A stretch of 64,000 nt of DNA from JACCZX01 sp963710675 (GTDB lineage Bacteria; Pseudomonadota; Gammaproteobacteria; Burkholderiales; Burkholderiaceae_F). A model generated the notes under the pieces. It did not search any database, was not told where the DNA came from, and saw only the letters and a program-made list of their open reading frames with translations. The position numbers and the translations under genes were made by a program. Positions 7,702 through 17,500 of the stretch are shown one piece after another (the first letter of the stretch is position 1; each line of letters starts with the position of its first letter). The stretch is taken from positions 62,001 to 126,000 of the forward strand of contig CAVQBE010000021.1 in assembly GCA_963710675.1 (NCBI GenBank). Direction: 5' to 3'.

Positions 7702-8778
7702 ATGGATTCCTACACGATCGACGTTACGCGCTTGAACGCTGCGATTCGCCTTGTGATGCGGGGATTTGGCAGCAGCGATGGCGAAGTCAATGCGGTCGCC
7801 GACAATCTGATCGAGGCGAACCTGACCGGTCACGACTCGCACGGTATCGGCATGCTTCCGCGTTATGTTGACGCATACCAGCAGGGCGGGCTGACGCCGA
7901 ACCAGCACGTGCGCGTCGTACTCGACGCAGGCACGTTGCTGCGGCTCGACGGCGGCGCAGGATTTGGCCAGGTGATCGGGCGCGAAGCGATGGAGCTGGG
8001 AATCGCGCGCGCGCAGCAGCATGGCAGTTGCATCGTCGCGCTCGGCAATTCGCATCATCTGGGCCGAATCGGGGCGTGGGCTGAACAGGCTGCACGGGCA
8101 GGATTGGTCTCGTTGCATTTCGTTAACGTGATCTCCCGCAGCATCGTCGCGCCCTATGGCGGCGCCGATGCGCGGTTTGGCACGAATCCGTTCGCCGCGG
8201 GCATTCCGATCACAGGAAGCAAGCCGGTGATTCTCGATTTCGCAACGAGCGTGCTGGCACAGGGCAAGACGCGTGTCGCGTTCAACAAGGGCGAGCTCGT
8301 TCCGGACGGTTCTCTGCTTGACGATCGGGGACGCCCCACGCGCGAGCCACGCTTCGGCGTTAATCCTCCGTTCGGGGCATTGCTCGCGTTCGGCGAGCAC
8401 AAGGGCTATGGAATGGCCTTGCTCTGCGAGCTGCTCGGCGGGGCGCTCGCTGCAGGGATGACGCACCACGCCGAAGATGTCACAAAAAAACGCATCCTGA
8501 ACGGCATGCTCTCGGTATTGATTGACCCCGCGGCGCTTGCGGACCGATCAATCTTCGAGCGCGAGACGCTTGCGTTTGTCGACTGGGTGAAGGCATCACC
8601 TCCGCGCGAGGGCTTCGAGCCGGTGCGCATCGCAGGCGAACCCGAGCGCGAGAAATTTGCCCAACGCACTGCGAACGGAATTCCGGTCGATGCCACGACG
8701 TGGACCGAAATTCTCGAAGCGGGCCGCAAGTTGGGTGTTGATCAGGAAGCGGTAAGGGCTGCGGCGGGTCAGGTCTGA
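7702..8778 (+). CDS. Malate/L-lactate dehydrogenase family (Ldh_2) oxidoreductase
   Basis: A 358-residue NAD(P)-dependent 2-hydroxyacid dehydrogenase of the type that includes malate, sulfolactate and ureidoglycolate dehydrogenases. Start MDSYTIDVTRL is chosen because the open frame upstream runs into the divergent gene. Family motifs: NLTGHDSHGIGMLPRYV near residue 45, FGQVIGREAM, ALGNSHHLGRIGAWAEQAA near 113, GGADARFGTNPFAAGIP near 153, and EHKGYGMALLCELLGGAL near 230. The fold is the unusual seven-stranded sheet of this family, not a Rossmann fold. It is divergent from a Bug receptor, which may import its substrate. Full length. Confidence 0.9.
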   Translation: MDSYTIDVTRLNAAIRLVMRGFGSSDGEVNAVADNLIEANLTGHDSHGIGMLPRYVDAYQQGGLTPNQHVRVVLDAGTLLRLDGGAGFGQVIGREAMELGIARAQQHGSCIVALGNSHHLGRIGAWAEQAARAGLVSLHFVNVISRSIVAPYGGADARFGTNPFAAGIPITGSKPVILDFATSVLAQGKTRVAFNKGELVPDGSLLDDRGRPTREPRFGVNPPFGALLAFGEHKGYGMALLCELLGGALAAGMTHHAEDVTKKRILNGMLSVLIDPAALADRSIFERETLAFVDWVKASPPREGFEPVRIAGEPEREKFAQRTANGIPVDATTWTEILEAGRKLGVDQEAVRAAAGQV

Positions 8779-8788
8779 TAGGGGATTC

Positions 8789-9235
8789 ATGCAATCGCAC
8801 CGGGCGTCCGACGAAGATCGCCAGTTTCGACTGGCGTTCGATGCTTGCACTATCGCGCCTTCAGAGTTCAACCATCAAGCGCACGTGCGGCTGGCTTACA
8901 TTTATCTGACCGAAGGTGATGCAGACTCGGCAGTTCAGAAGATGCGTGATGCGCTGCTGAAATTCCTCGAGCACAACAACATTCCACGTTCGAAGTTTCA
9001 CGAAACGCTGACGCGCGCCTGGGTGCTGGCGGTTCAGCACTTCATGAACAGATCGACAAGCACTTCTGCCACCGATTTCATCGCGAAGAACCCGGAGCTT
9101 CTGGATAGCAAGATCATGCTGACGCACTACTCTGCGAGCACTCTGTTCTCTGCGGATGCTCGTGCGTCCTTTGTTCAACCGGACCTTGACCCAATTCCAT
9201 CCTTGGATCACTCCGCTCCCAGCAAGGACACCTAG
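8789..9235 (+). CDS. Conserved hypothetical protein
   Basis: A 148-residue soluble protein beginning 10 bases after the dehydrogenase stop, so probably in the same transcript. It has an alpha-helical appearance with FNHQAHVRLAYIYLTEGDAD near residue 26 and FHETLTRAWVLAVQHFMNR near 65. I recall similar uncharacterised proteins with this FxHxxHxRLA motif in many bacteria, but no function. No signal peptide, membrane segment or Cys cluster. The C-terminal third is low in conserved-looking features. Confidence 0.6.
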   Translation: MQSHRASDEDRQFRLAFDACTIAPSEFNHQAHVRLAYIYLTEGDADSAVQKMRDALLKFLEHNNIPRSKFHETLTRAWVLAVQHFMNRSTSTSATDFIAKNPELLDSKIMLTHYSASTLFSADARASFVQPDLDPIPSLDHSAPSKDT

Positions 9236-9266
9236 CGCGTCAGCAGGGCTGGAAGGATGTCAGCTA

Positions 9267-9647
9267 TCAGCGCTGAATCAGCTCGATCTTGTATCCGTCT
9301 GGATCCTGAACGAATGCAATCACCGTGGTGCCGCCTTTGACCGGCCCCGGCTCGCGTGTCACCAGGGCGCCCGCCGCCCGAACGCGTTCGCAGGTGCCCT
9401 GGATATCTTCAACACCGATGGCTATATGCCCGTACCCGGTGCCGAGGTCATAGCTCGTAACGCCGTAGTTGTAGGTCAACTCGATCACAGCCTGCTGCGA
9501 CTCGTCCGCATAACCGACGAATGCAAGCGAATATTTTTGATCGGGCCGGTCAGTCGTACGCAGTAGTTGCATGCCCATCGACTTCGTATAGAAATCGATC
9601 GAGCGCTGCATGTCGCCGACGCGCAGCATCGTATGGAGCAATCGCAT
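9267..9647 (-). CDS. gloA: Lactoylglutathione lyase (glyoxalase I)
   Basis: A 126-residue glyoxalase I. It isomerises the hemithioacetal of methylglyoxal and glutathione to S-lactoylglutathione. The sequence is canonical: MRLLHTMLRVGDMQRSIDFY, QAVIELTYNYGVTSYDLG, GYGHIAIGVEDI and FVQDPDGYKIELIQ. Metal ligands His5, Glu56, His74 and Glu122 are all present, as in the Ni-type short enzymes of bacteria. The gene is monocistronic by appearance, convergent with the hypothetical gene upstream. Confidence 0.95.
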   Translation of the reverse strand: MRLLHTMLRVGDMQRSIDFYTKSMGMQLLRTTDRPDQKYSLAFVGYADESQQAVIELTYNYGVTSYDLGTGYGHIAIGVEDIQGTCERVRAAGALVTREPGPVKGGTTVIAFVQDPDGYKIELIQR

Positions 9648-9693
9648 GTTGAACCTCGCATGGTCTAGCCGATTTACGGCAGGATACCCGCAG

Positions 9694-10443
9694 CTACTGC
9701 GGACGCGAGGCTTTCAGTAATTCGAGAACACCACTGAGCGATTCGGCGCGCAAGTACGCGTTATGCGTGAACGCCACCTGGATCGCGACCGGATACAGCA
9801 CACACGCGACATCATCGTTGTCTTCGTCGCTGATTTGCCACAGCATCGCACCGGATACGCCGTCCAGCTCCGGCGTCCAGATCGTTACGCCGTCCATGCG
9901 CTCGGCGGTGCGTGCATAAAGATAGCGCTTCGCACCAATCGCTTCCGTGAACAGGACCAACGGCTTCGTATAAACGCAGCCGTCGACCCGTCGCGCATTG
10001 CACGCTGGATAGCCGACCAATACATAGGTGGAAGGTGTCGCGCCGGGAACCGGCAGGCTGGTCGTCGAGCTTGCCTCCCAGTTCGCGCACAGACGTTGTG
10101 CAAGTGAGCGTTCGCCGATCCATAGAATCGCCACGTCGTCTTCGGAATGCATCACCAGCCGCACGCGTGCCGAATGCAGCTTTGCAATGCGCCGGTCGCG
10201 CGGCAACGGCACCGCAAGATCGCCCCAATGCATGCGCTCGAAGATGTGCGCCGCAGTGACAAGTCCGACGCGATGGCCATCGCGCACGAGTCCCGCGGTG
10301 GCGAGCGGCTGCAACCTGCCCTGATCGACGCATGACAGAGGCACAGCGCGCTTCAGCAACGCGTCGCGAATTGCGTCAGCCCGCGCGGACGGCACGCGTG
10401 CACCAACCCGTATCGGAGTTGTTTCTACCGCTTGCCAGTACAT
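9694..10443 (-). CDS. Trypsin-like peptidase-domain protein without signal peptide
   Basis: A 249-residue protein I do not recognise as a named family, but with the chymotrypsin-fold triad in order: VTAAHIF near residue 62 (His), MHSEDDVAILWIG near 101 (Asp), and LDGVSGAMLWQI near 196 (Ser in GxSG). The spacing is right for a small serine peptidase. No signal peptide or membrane segment is visible, so it is probably cytosolic, which is unusual. A short PXXAR-rich N-terminal region precedes the domain. It stands alone between gloA and the molybdoenzyme gene, all on the minus strand. It might be a pseudo-peptidase or a defence- or quality-control-associated protease; neither can be shown here. 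Confidence 0.6.
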   Translation of the reverse strand: MYWQAVETTPIRVGARVPSARADAIRDALLKRAVPLSCVDQGRLQPLATAGLVRDGHRVGLVTAAHIFERMHWGDLAVPLPRDRRIAKLHSARVRLVMHSEDDVAILWIGERSLAQRLCANWEASSTTSLPVPGATPSTYVLVGYPACNARRVDGCVYTKPLVLFTEAIGAKRYLYARTAERMDGVTIWTPELDGVSGAMLWQISDEDNDDVACVLYPVAIQVAFTHNAYLRAESLSGVLELLKASRPQ

Positions 10444-10555
10444 GCAAGAACGCTAACGCGCCGCACGCGATTCGAAACCGGCAAGATGGGTGGCGTTTGG
10501 GCGATTTTGGCGATTGCAGCCGGGCCCATCACCAGCTGCAGTAGCGCCCACCACC

Positions 10556-11329
10556 TCAAATTCCGGCGTACCACTGATAACCGTTGTCTTCCCAATAGCC
10601 GCCCTTGCCACCCGCTATCTTCGCAAAGCTTTCGACAAGCTCGATGCGCATCACGTATTTGGCATGCTTGTAGCCGAGCTGCCGCTCGACGCGCAGACGA
10701 AGCGGCGCGCCGTTCGCTATCGGCAGATCGCCGCCGTTCAGTCCGTAGGCAAGGATCGTCTGCGGATGCATCGCATCGTCCATGTCGATGCTCTCGTAGT
10801 AATACTCGGGCGCCAGGCCGCCTCCCATTTCATCGGCGCAGTGAAAGACAACGTAGCGCGCATTCGCCTGCGGTTTCACCAACGCCAGGACGTTTGATAG
10901 CGGCACTCCGGTCCACTTTCCGATCGCGCTCCAGCCCTCGACGCAGTCATGGCGTGTGATCTGCGTCCGGCGCGGCATCGCGCGCAGCTCGGCGAGTGAC
11001 AGCTTGACCGGTTTCTCAACGAGTCCGCCAACTTCGAGCCGCCAGTCCGCGAACCCATTCTTCAAGAGCGCCTGATACTCCTCACCTTCCGGCATTGATG
11101 TGCCGTTGCTGCGGAAAAATGGCGACAGGTCGGCCTCGGTAAATTCCTGCGCCATCGACGGGCGCGAACCGAGCACTTTGTGCACGCTTCGGCTCAGCGT
11201 CTCATGGGAGCGCAACACCTTCGGAAACCATTCGGTTTCTGACAGCCGATCGCAACCGGTCAGCCAGAGCGCACCCAAGCTGCCTGCGCTTAACAGAAAA
11301 CGTCGCTTCGATTGATTGTCAGCGGTCAT
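10556..11329 (-). CDS. Sulfite-oxidase-family molybdopterin-dependent oxidoreductase
   Basis: A 257-residue molybdoenzyme. The twin-arginine leader is SKRRFLLSAGSLGALWLTGC, so export by Tat is expected, with a possible lipobox at LTGC. The molybdenum-ligating Cys is in TRHDCVEGWSAIGKW near residue 130, followed by ARYVVFHCADEMGGG, YYESIDMDDAMHPQTILAYG and the family motif GAPLRLRVERQLGYKHAKYV. Start MTADNQSKRR is preferred to an ATG 26 codons earlier, because that extension is the translation of an intergenic repeat. The gene lies downstream of a cytochrome b gene that probably delivers electrons. It could be an MsrP-like repair reductase or a sulfite dehydrogenase; which one is not clear. 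Confidence 0.85.
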   Translation of the reverse strand: MTADNQSKRRFLLSAGSLGALWLTGCDRLSETEWFPKVLRSHETLSRSVHKVLGSRPSMAQEFTEADLSPFFRSNGTSMPEGEEYQALLKNGFADWRLEVGGLVEKPVKLSLAELRAMPRRTQITRHDCVEGWSAIGKWTGVPLSNVLALVKPQANARYVVFHCADEMGGGLAPEYYYESIDMDDAMHPQTILAYGLNGGDLPIANGAPLRLRVERQLGYKHAKYVMRIELVESFAKIAGGKGGYWEDNGYQWYAGI

Positions 11330-11330
11330 G

Positions 11331-11405
11331 TCAGTACCGCCAAGCGCCCCAAGGCACTGGCGCGCCCCCGCAGGGGACAGCGAACGTAATGAGCGTGGGG
11401 CATCC
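11331..11405 (-). repeat. Burkholderiales-type GC-rich intergenic repeat
   Basis: On the minus strand this stretch reads GCCCCACGCTCATTACGTTC, then GCTGTCCCCTGCGGGGGCGC and GCCTTGGGGCGCTTGGCGG. I recognise this pattern (CCCACGCTC..ACG TTCGCTGTCCCC..GGGGG..GCCTTGGGGC) from dispersed intergenic elements in Burkholderiales. It occupies the whole gap between the cytochrome b stop and the molybdoenzyme start. Only this one copy is seen in the window. Identity is from memory; copy number in the genome would confirm it. Confidence 0.6.
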
Positions 11406-11408
11406 ATA

Positions 11409-12248
11409 CTAGTTCTCCGTTTCGATGCGATAGCGGCCCGTAATCATCGATCGGATGTGATTCCAGAATCCGCTGATGATGACTTCGAACACGTGCACTG
11501 CCAGGAACAGAAACAGCAGCCACGCCACGATGAAGTGAATCGTGCGCGCTGATTGGCGGCCGCCGAGCAGATCGACCCAGCCGGGAAAAATGGAATTGAG
11601 CCATGGCGACATTGCCCAGCCGGCCAGAATCACCAACGGCAGCAAAACGAAGATCACACTCAGATACGCCAGTTTTTGCAGCACGTTGTAGCGCTTCGCA
11701 TCTTCGCCGCTTGGATGCTTGAACTTGACGTGATCGACGACGGAGGTACCGATACCACGCAGCTCTGGGCGCGTTGGCGTCAAATCGCGCATCAGGTGCC
11801 GGCTGAACAACGAATAGAGGACGTACGCGACGCCGTTAAGCGCGAAGATCCAAGCGAAGAAAAAGTGCCAGTCGCGCGCCATCGCCAGCGAATAGCCGCC
11901 CGGAATCGTCAACCACGACGGAAACGCGTGTGCGTTGGGCTCGCCGTTCGGGTACTTCGACAGCCCCAGCACGCCGGTGGTATCGAACTCGCGTCCGAAT
12001 ACGCGCGTTATGCCGATGCGCTCACCGCCTCCGCCGTCGCGCGTCGTGATCTGCAGCAGCGGCGGCCGCCCGGAATAAGAAGAGTCGCCCCAGTAGAGCG
12101 CCGCATGAGCGTTGAAGATATGCAACCCGCTCATGAACAGGACCGTGAGCGCGATGAAGTTGGTCCAATGCATGATGCGCACCGGCAACGTATGGCGGTA
12201 ATACAGATAACTTGGCGGGGCGGTCGGCGTTATCGAGGCAGCGGCCAT
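11409..12248 (-). CDS. Cytochrome b/b6-domain membrane protein
   Basis: A 279-residue membrane protein with four to five transmembrane helices. His residues suited to ligate b heme are in LPVRIMHWTNFIALTVLFMS (residues 23-42), DWHFFFAWIFALNG near 126, and SARTIHFIVAWLLFLFLAVH near 235. It resembles the b561/Ni-hydrogenase cytochrome type. It sits directly upstream of the molybdopterin oxidoreductase, so the pair should form a quinone-linked periplasmic redox system. Two extra-membrane loops, one Gly-rich (RDGGGGERIG), interrupt the first pair of helices. Intact. Confidence 0.85.
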   Translation of the reverse strand: MAAASITPTAPPSYLYYRHTLPVRIMHWTNFIALTVLFMSGLHIFNAHAALYWGDSSYSGRPPLLQITTRDGGGGERIGITRVFGREFDTTGVLGLSKYPNGEPNAHAFPSWLTIPGGYSLAMARDWHFFFAWIFALNGVAYVLYSLFSRHLMRDLTPTRPELRGIGTSVVDHVKFKHPSGEDAKRYNVLQKLAYLSVIFVLLPLVILAGWAMSPWLNSIFPGWVDLLGGRQSARTIHFIVAWLLFLFLAVHVFEVIISGFWNHIRSMITGRYRIETEN

Positions 12249-12400
12249 AGCGAACGTTTTGATCGATCCGATCCAATTGTCGTCGCGCGAGAGCCGAACT
12301 TACACCTGCGATGCGTCTTTAAGCGACTTTCGGATTCAGCGCTCCGGCAATCGCTCGGATACAAGCCACCGGATTGCAAGCAATAGCGCCCACTATCAAA

Positions 12401-14567
12401 TTAACGCGGCACGCCTCGCACCTCGACTGAAACCTGCGCCAGCAGCTTGCCGTCAACCGCTTCAAGCCGGACCTGGTGCCGCCCCGGCGTAGGCAGCTTC
12501 ACCATCGCCTCGCGCACACCGCACGGCGCGATCGGTTGCGCGTCGAGCTTCAGGCAGACGTGCATTGTCAGCGGTGCCTCAACACGCACCAGCATCGATT
12601 GACGGGCAGCTGGAATGTCAGGGTCCGGCGCAATCACGGTGCCGTCGGCGGGCGCAACGACACGCGGTGCGACCTCTGTCGTTGGCATGCTGATCGTGGT
12701 GACGCTGGTGGACGGTTCGACCCTTGATTCCATACCCGCGACGAACCACTCGCGGCGTGCCGGTTCGACTGCCGGCGCGAACACTACGTCGCGCCGCACG
12801 ACACCGGCCGGCACATTCGGTGCACGGCTTGGCTGACTTGCATGCAGGTGATCGATGATCTCGCGCCAGATCGGCGCCGCGCCGGTGACGCCCGATACAT
12901 CCCACATCGGCGCGCCCGAAAAATTGCCGACCCATACACCGACGGTGTAGCGATCGGTGTAGCCGATCGCCCAGTTGTCGCGCATGGCCTTGCTCGTGCC
13001 GGTTTTTACGGCAGCCCACGAGCGTGTCGACAGCGGGCTGGCAAGTCCGAACGTCGATGCGCGCGCTGCGGCGTCTGCCAGGATGTCCGAGACTATGAAG
13101 CTTGCTTCCGCGGAAAGCACGCGCACGGTTTCGCCGCCATCGCCAGCGCTCCGCTCGACCTGCAAGTGCGCAGGCGACCACACGCCCCCATTTGCGAGCG
13201 CGCGATAGGCGTTGGTCAGCGCGAGCAAACTGGTATCGCCGCCGCCAAGCGCGAGTCCGTAGCCGTAATACTCGCCATCGTGCTTGACGCTCGACATCCC
13301 GAACGACTGCAATGTTTGCCGGAAGCGTTCAACCCCGACCAGCTGCAACGCACGCACCGCCGGGACGTTCAGCGATGCGGCCAGCGCCGAACGCACAGAC
13401 ACGGCGCCTTTGAAGTCGCGTTCGTAATTCTGCGGAACGTACAGACCCGTAGGGGTCGTCAGCGCGAGCGGCGAGTCATCAAGCAGCGATGCGGCGGTCA
13501 ACCACCGCTGTTCGATCGCAACGCCGTACAAGAAAGGCTTCAGTGTCGAGCCCGGCTGTCTCAACGCAGCTGCACCATCGACCGCCGCCGCACCCGACAG
13601 ATCCCCGCTCGACCCGACGTATGCCAGCACATCACCGCTGTTGTTGTCGAGCACGATCACCGCACCGTCTTCCACATTGCGCTCGGAAAGCGAGGCCAGC
13701 CGATTGCGCAGCGTTTCGGCGGCAAATCGCTGCAACGGTGCATCCAACGTCGAGCGCACAGAGGTGCCGGGGCGCGTCAACAAGCGGCGCGCCAGATGCG
13801 GCGCCTCATCAAGCCCGCTGATTGCCAGAGGATGCGAAGGAAGCATGGAAGCAGTCAGCTCCGCGCGGGAGCACTCTTCGGCGCGGTCGATCTTTTTGAT
13901 CACCGAGCATGCGCGGCGTGCCACGACGGAGCGCGACGCCGACGGGCTTCGCACCAATGCCGCGATCACCGCGCTTTCGGCTTCATCGAACGCGTCAGGC
14001 GCATGGCCAAAAAGCCCAAGCGATGCGGCGCGGATTCCTACCAGCTCGCCACGCAGCGGCACCAGGTTCAAGTACGCCTCGATGATTTGCTGCTTTGACC
14101 AGCGATGCTCGAGCGCAAGTGCGTAGCGAAACTGCTCGAGCTTCTCTTCAAATGAACGGCGACCAAATCGATCGCCCTCGATCATCAGGCCCGCCAGCTG
14201 CATCGTGATCGTGCTCGCGCCGCGCCCACGTCCATTGCCGAACTGATCGATAAAAGCCGAGATACCGCTCGCCGGATCGAATCCGAAGTGCCACCAGAAG
14301 CGGTGATCCTCGGCAGCTACGACCGCACGGACGAGCGATGGCGAAATCGAGTCAATGCGATGTCCATTCGAGCTGGCGCCGCGTCATATCGACACGCAGT
14401 CGCTGCAGCGGCTCGCCGTCGCGGGAGAGCAGCGTCGATTCAGAGCCCACCGTGCCTGCACGAAGCTCGTCGAACGTTGCGGTGGGTGTCAGTGCTGAAA
14501 TGAAAACGATGGACAACCACGACGCCGCTGCGGTGATCCCGACCGCGACGATTAGCTTGCGCATCAT
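12401..14567 (-). CDS. pbpC: Penicillin-binding protein 1C, frameshifted
   Basis: A bifunctional peptidoglycan glycosyltransferase/transpeptidase of about 722 residues after correction. The start MMRKLIVAVGITAAASWLSI supplies the membrane anchor. One indel near 14350-14360 separates it from the transglycosylase motifs VVAAEDHRFWWHFGFDP and GASTITMQLAGL. The transpeptidase motifs are PGSTLKPF (catalytic Ser), SLN and KTGTS, followed by the C-terminal BiPBP-type beta domain. It overlaps the alpha-2-macroglobulin gene by 4 bases (ATGA), the arrangement known from E. coli yfhM-pbpC. PBP1C is thought to act with the macroglobulin in periplasmic defence or repair of the wall. Confidence 0.9.
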
Positions 14568-17500
14568 GGCTGCACCTCGATCGACGCGACAGGTAGTTCC
14601 GCGAACATCTCCGGCGCGTACATCGCTTCGACACGCGTTGGTGGCATCGAAAACGCACCGGCATTGTTCAAGCGCACGGTGTATTCGACCTTCAATTTGC
14701 CTTTCGGCACATAGCGGTAATACGCACGAAAGCCTTCAAACGCGCGCTCTTCGTACGCGGGCCATGCCATGCCGTCACGACCGCTGTTTGCAAATGAGTT
14801 GGACGCGAGTTGCCGCGAATCGCCACCGAGGCCGCTGCCCAGCACGGCCGCGCCCGCGGGAATCGGATCGCTGATGACCACCCACGTCATGTCGGCCTGC
14901 GCATCGATTTCGAGCGTGACGCGATACACGTCTCCACGCCTCCATAGATCGGCAGTCTTCTGATCGATCGGCGTCACTTGGCGTTTGATCTGGTACCCGG
15001 CGAACAGCGGCTTGTCGAGCGGCAACGCGGCGCGCGACGTAACGAACGCCCACGGTCGCCCGGAGCCTTCGTGCACGATCGATAGCTGTTCAACGCTTGC
15101 TGGCCATGCGAACTGTGTGTCGACACCTGCGCCGATCGGCGTGCCCTTGGTCGGATCGTTGGTCGCCCGCGATTGCGCGGATTTCCAGTCGAGCGAATGC
15201 GGATCGTTGCCTACCGTGACGACGCTGCGTCCGGTCACCGCTTCATTCTCGAAGCGCGACTGAAAGCGCCGCAGTGCAAGCACTCCCCAGGCGTTCGCCA
15301 GCGTCGTGTTCCATTTGCCGGCCTGTTGCCGCGACAGGGCGCCGCGCGCCATGCGCGGCATTTCGTCTTTGAAGGACGCGTCGTCACTCAGCAAGGCCAG
15401 CGCGCGCACCGCATTACGATCGGGCGAGACCATCAGCCACCACAGGTAATCCGACTTCTCGGTCGAGAACACCAGCGTGGTGCCGGAGAACGTCATGCGC
15501 GAGCGAAGAATCTGCTGCACTTCCGCCAGACGCTCGTCACGCTTCGGAATCGTCGGCAGCTTCTTCAGCAGCGACATCCAGTCGAGCACCGCCGAAGTCG
15601 GCCACAGATTGGGCGCGATTTCGATTGATTCGAGCATCCGTGGCTCGGCCTTTCCGTAGCGAGCCAGCGCGTCGATCGCCGCGACCTTGCGAATCGCGAG
15701 GTCCGCCGTTGGCAACGCGGTATAGCGCACGACGCGGCCGGCGACGAAGTCCGTGAGTCCGCGCAGCATGGCTGCGCGTGCTGCTTCCGGAATTTCGTAA
15801 CCGGCTTCGTGCGCAATCGTCAGCAAATAAGCCGTCAGCGTGTCATCCCCGTCGTTCCACGGACTTGGAAAGAATTTCGCCAGACCGTCGCGATCGAGAA
15901 GCGCGGGGAGGCTGTCCATCACGCGCTGCCAGCGCATAGGATCTTCGAGTGCGACGGCGACCGACGCGCGCTGCTCGAGGCAGGTAAACGGATAGGCCGC
16001 CATCCATTGTTTAATCGTTTCAGCGCTACCGCCGAGTGAACGTGCGAGCTTGACCTCGACGCCGCCGCGGCCGGCGATCGCACCTTTCGGCAGCTCGACC
16101 GGAAAGCTTGTTGCCTTCGCGGGTTCGAGCTGCAGCAATGTCTGTTGATAGACACGCACCGGGACTGCGACACCCACGGCCTGCGCAATCTTGACGGTGT
16201 CGGACGCCGACGAGTTCGTCTCGCGTGCGCTGATCTGCCATTGCAGCTGTTTCGCGCCGTAGGGAACCTGCGCCGGCAACGAGATGGTTTGCGCGCCACC
16301 GGCTGCGAGAGACAGTGTGCTTGGCGGCAACTTCGTGCCCGGTGCGCCGTCGCCGTTCATCGTGGCGTCGACAGTGAGATCGAGCGGACGGTCGGCGCCG
16401 TTGCGCACCGTCACCTGCGCGTCGAAGCGATCACCTTCTCGCACGAACGGCGGCAGACCCGCGAACAGCATCACGTCCTGCGTCGTGCGAATCGCGGCGC
16501 CACCGGAGCCGAAGCGTGATTCACCAGTCGTCGAGTTTGCTATCGCCTCAATGCGGAACGACGTCAGCGAATCATTTAGTGGCACTTCGATGCGCGCGCG
16601 ACCGTTTTCGTCGAGCGTGACGCGCGGATTCCACATCAGCAACGTATCGAACAGTTCGCGTGCGTTCTCGCCGCCGCCGCCACCACCGGCCGCCACGGCC
16701 TTCTTGCCAAAGTGCCGCTTGCCGATCACCTGCGACTGTGCGGTCGATGTTTCGACTTCGATCGGTCGCCGCTGCATCATCGAGCCGAGCAGATCCCACG
16801 ATCGATTGGATGCCAGCGCGAGCAGCCCTTCATCGACCGCCGCAACGGCAAGCTCGGCATTCGCCATCGGCTTGCCGCCCGGGTCGGTGACTGTCACAAG
16901 CACCACTGCGCGCTCGCGCACTTTGTAGACAGGTTTCTCTGGCTCGACCTTTACGCGCAGCTCGTAGGCTCTCCAGCCAACCTTGACCTGTGTCATTCCG
17001 AGCCGATACGAAGGCTTTGTCAGGTCGACCAGCGCAGTCGGGCGTGTATCGCGTTCCACTGGAACTTCATCAACGAGACCAATGAACTTGGCCGCGCGAT
17101 AAATCATTCGCCGCAGCCATGCGAAGCGTCCGGGCAACTCGGGCTCGACCCGTCCGCGCACGACGAGCGCGGAAACATAGGCGTTCGGGCCGTAATGTCC
17201 CAGCATCGGCACCTCGATGTACGGCGACTTCGAATCGATCGTCACGACGCGCGACTCGAGCACGCCTTCACGTTCGACGGTGATCAGCGCCGTGGCAGTG
17301 CGATACGGCATGCGCACTTCATAACGGGCAGTTTCGCCGGGCTCATACGAGCGCTTGTCTGCGATCAGATCAATACGATCGCTTTGGCCGGCTTCGAACC
17401 AGCCGTCATCGCTGCCGGCGACGTACACATCACGCGTCGCAATTGCCGCGTTGCCCTGCGCGTCGGCAGTGCGTGCAACCAGGATCAGATCGCCGCTCGC

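Noticed and set aside
11330..11407. N-terminal extension of the molybdoenzyme starting MDAPRSLRSLSPAG
   Set aside because: These codons derive from the intergenic repeat, and the Tat leader begins properly at MTADNQSKRR.
12842..14098. Long plus-strand open frame (418 codons) opposite pbpC
   Set aside because: Its protein is Arg/Ala/His-rich with no family text, while the minus strand gives clear PBP1C motifs; it is an antisense shadow of high-GC coding DNA.
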